A DNA stretch of 64,000 bases from Candidatus Enterococcus moelleringii. Lineage in GTDB: Bacteria; Bacillota; Bacilli; Lactobacillales; Enterococcaceae. Positions 63,690 through 64,000 of the stretch are shown here, piece after piece. The number at the start of each line of letters is the position of its first letter. Position 1 is the first letter of the stretch. Under the pieces are notes generated by a model that saw nothing but the letters and a program-made list of their open reading frames with translations, was not told where the DNA came from and did no database searches. The position numbers and the translations under genes are program-made. The stretch lies in NCBI RefSeq assembly GCF_017377575.1, contig NZ_JAFREM010000021.1, positions 1-64,000 of the forward strand, given 5' to 3'.

Positions 63690-64000
63690 CTAAAAATCTA
63701 CTCTGCGTCCTTCTTCAGCTGAAAGATAAGCCGCATAGATAATTTTTATTGTATCATAAGCTAGGTCCAAACCGGAGAGTGGTTGACGATTTTCTGCCAC
63801 ACATTCTGCAAAATCTTGGAATTGAGCTAAATAGCCACGTAAAGTTTCTTCCGCAACGAATACTTTGTTCCAACCAGTTTTGTCTTGCAGCTGTTCAGAG
63901 ATGTAAACATCGTCTAAATCATCATGATCTAAGAAGTAAGTTTGTAAGTTGTCAGCTGGTGTAATGTTGTTCACCAATGCGCTGTCGTTTGTATAAACTT
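63690..64000 (-). CDS. Gfo/Idh/MocA-family oxidoreductase, C-terminal part
   Basis: The gene enters from the right edge; about 103 codons are present. The C-terminus FQDFAECVAENRQPLSGLDLAYDTIKIIYAAYLSAEEGRRVDF (given as ECVAENRQPLSG and YAAYLSAEEGRRVDF) is the usual end of this NAD(P)-dependent sugar/inositol dehydrogenase family. The frame is open to the window edge; the TTG at 63975-63977 is internal, not a start. The substrate cannot be read from this part. Confidence 0.8.
   Translation of the reverse strand, partial: VYTNDSALVNNITPADNLQTYFLDHDDLDDVYISEQLQDKTGWNKVFVAEETLRGYLAQFQDFAECVAENRQPLSGLDLAYDTIKIIYAAYLSAEEGRRVDF

Overview
The window looks like chromosome from a Gram-positive member of the Lactobacillales, most probably Enterococcus or a close relative. 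The reasons are the pyrR-pyrP-pyrB-pyrC-carA-carB-pyrK-pyrD-pyrF-pyrE order, the aroC-tyrA-aroA-aroK-pheA-psr order, the ATP-type PEP carboxykinase, the EntA-type immunity protein, the trpXYZ-type transporter, strong AGGAGG ribosome binding sites and a moderately AT-rich base composition. The species assignment is inference. I saw no rRNA, tRNA, transposase, integrase or CRISPR array.

Layout. 1-9.5 kb: the 5' end of a probable lipoteichoic acid synthase; divergent AraC and TetR regulators; a zinc-ribbon/TfoX_C gene pair; a photolyase; a DUF2087 regulator; a decayed flavin-reductase-like gene; a pentapeptide-repeat protein with no canonical start codon; an ECF sigma factor with its DUF4179 membrane partner; a membrane Mrr-type nuclease. 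9.5-13 kb: small or poorly known minus-strand genes (a CPBP protease with a 50-aa companion, GrpB, hypotheticals). 13.1-17.2 kb: vitamin uptake and salvage, with an FMN riboswitch, ribU and a PNPOx-like protein, then a pyridoxal/HMP-type kinase, an ECF S component and a UPF0340 protein. 17.7-18.1 kb: a tandem 157-bp intergenic repeat. 18.2-22.5 kb: PfpI, a fused AAA+/VWA protein with a small partner, and DegV.

22.6-32.1 kb is the aromatic amino acid block, all on the minus strand: trpXYZ-type transporter, then aroC-tyrA-aroA-aroK-pheA, then psr. The main discovery is here. Each of the two operons starts with a perfect sigma-A promoter, an 18-codon leader peptide and a chain of mutually exclusive hairpins ending in two terminators. 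The transporter leader carries two Trp codons and the aro leader carries six Phe/Tyr residues in a row of seven. The peptides resemble each other (M-x-K-T ... Q-L-N-S/T ... aromatic ... R-stop), and in both the first RNA pairing arm starts at the base after the stop codon. This is ribosome-mediated attenuation where T-boxes would be expected.

32.1-37.9 kb: PEP carboxykinase, RqcH, an AI-2E family permease and an orphan bacteriocin-immunity gene. 38-51.9 kb: the complete de novo pyrimidine operon behind a single PyrR attenuator, preceded by lspA-rluD and a CBS protein. A diverged copy of the 17.7-kb repeat lies between pyrB and pyrC. 52-58.2 kb: a visibly more AT-rich accessory island with a three-gene system resembling the ABC-three-component (ABC-3C) conflict systems, plus a DUF1643 gene. 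58.3-62.6 kb: argCJBD behind a strong promoter with ARG-box-like operators. 62.9-64 kb: aroD and the 3' part of a Gfo/Idh/MocA oxidoreductase.
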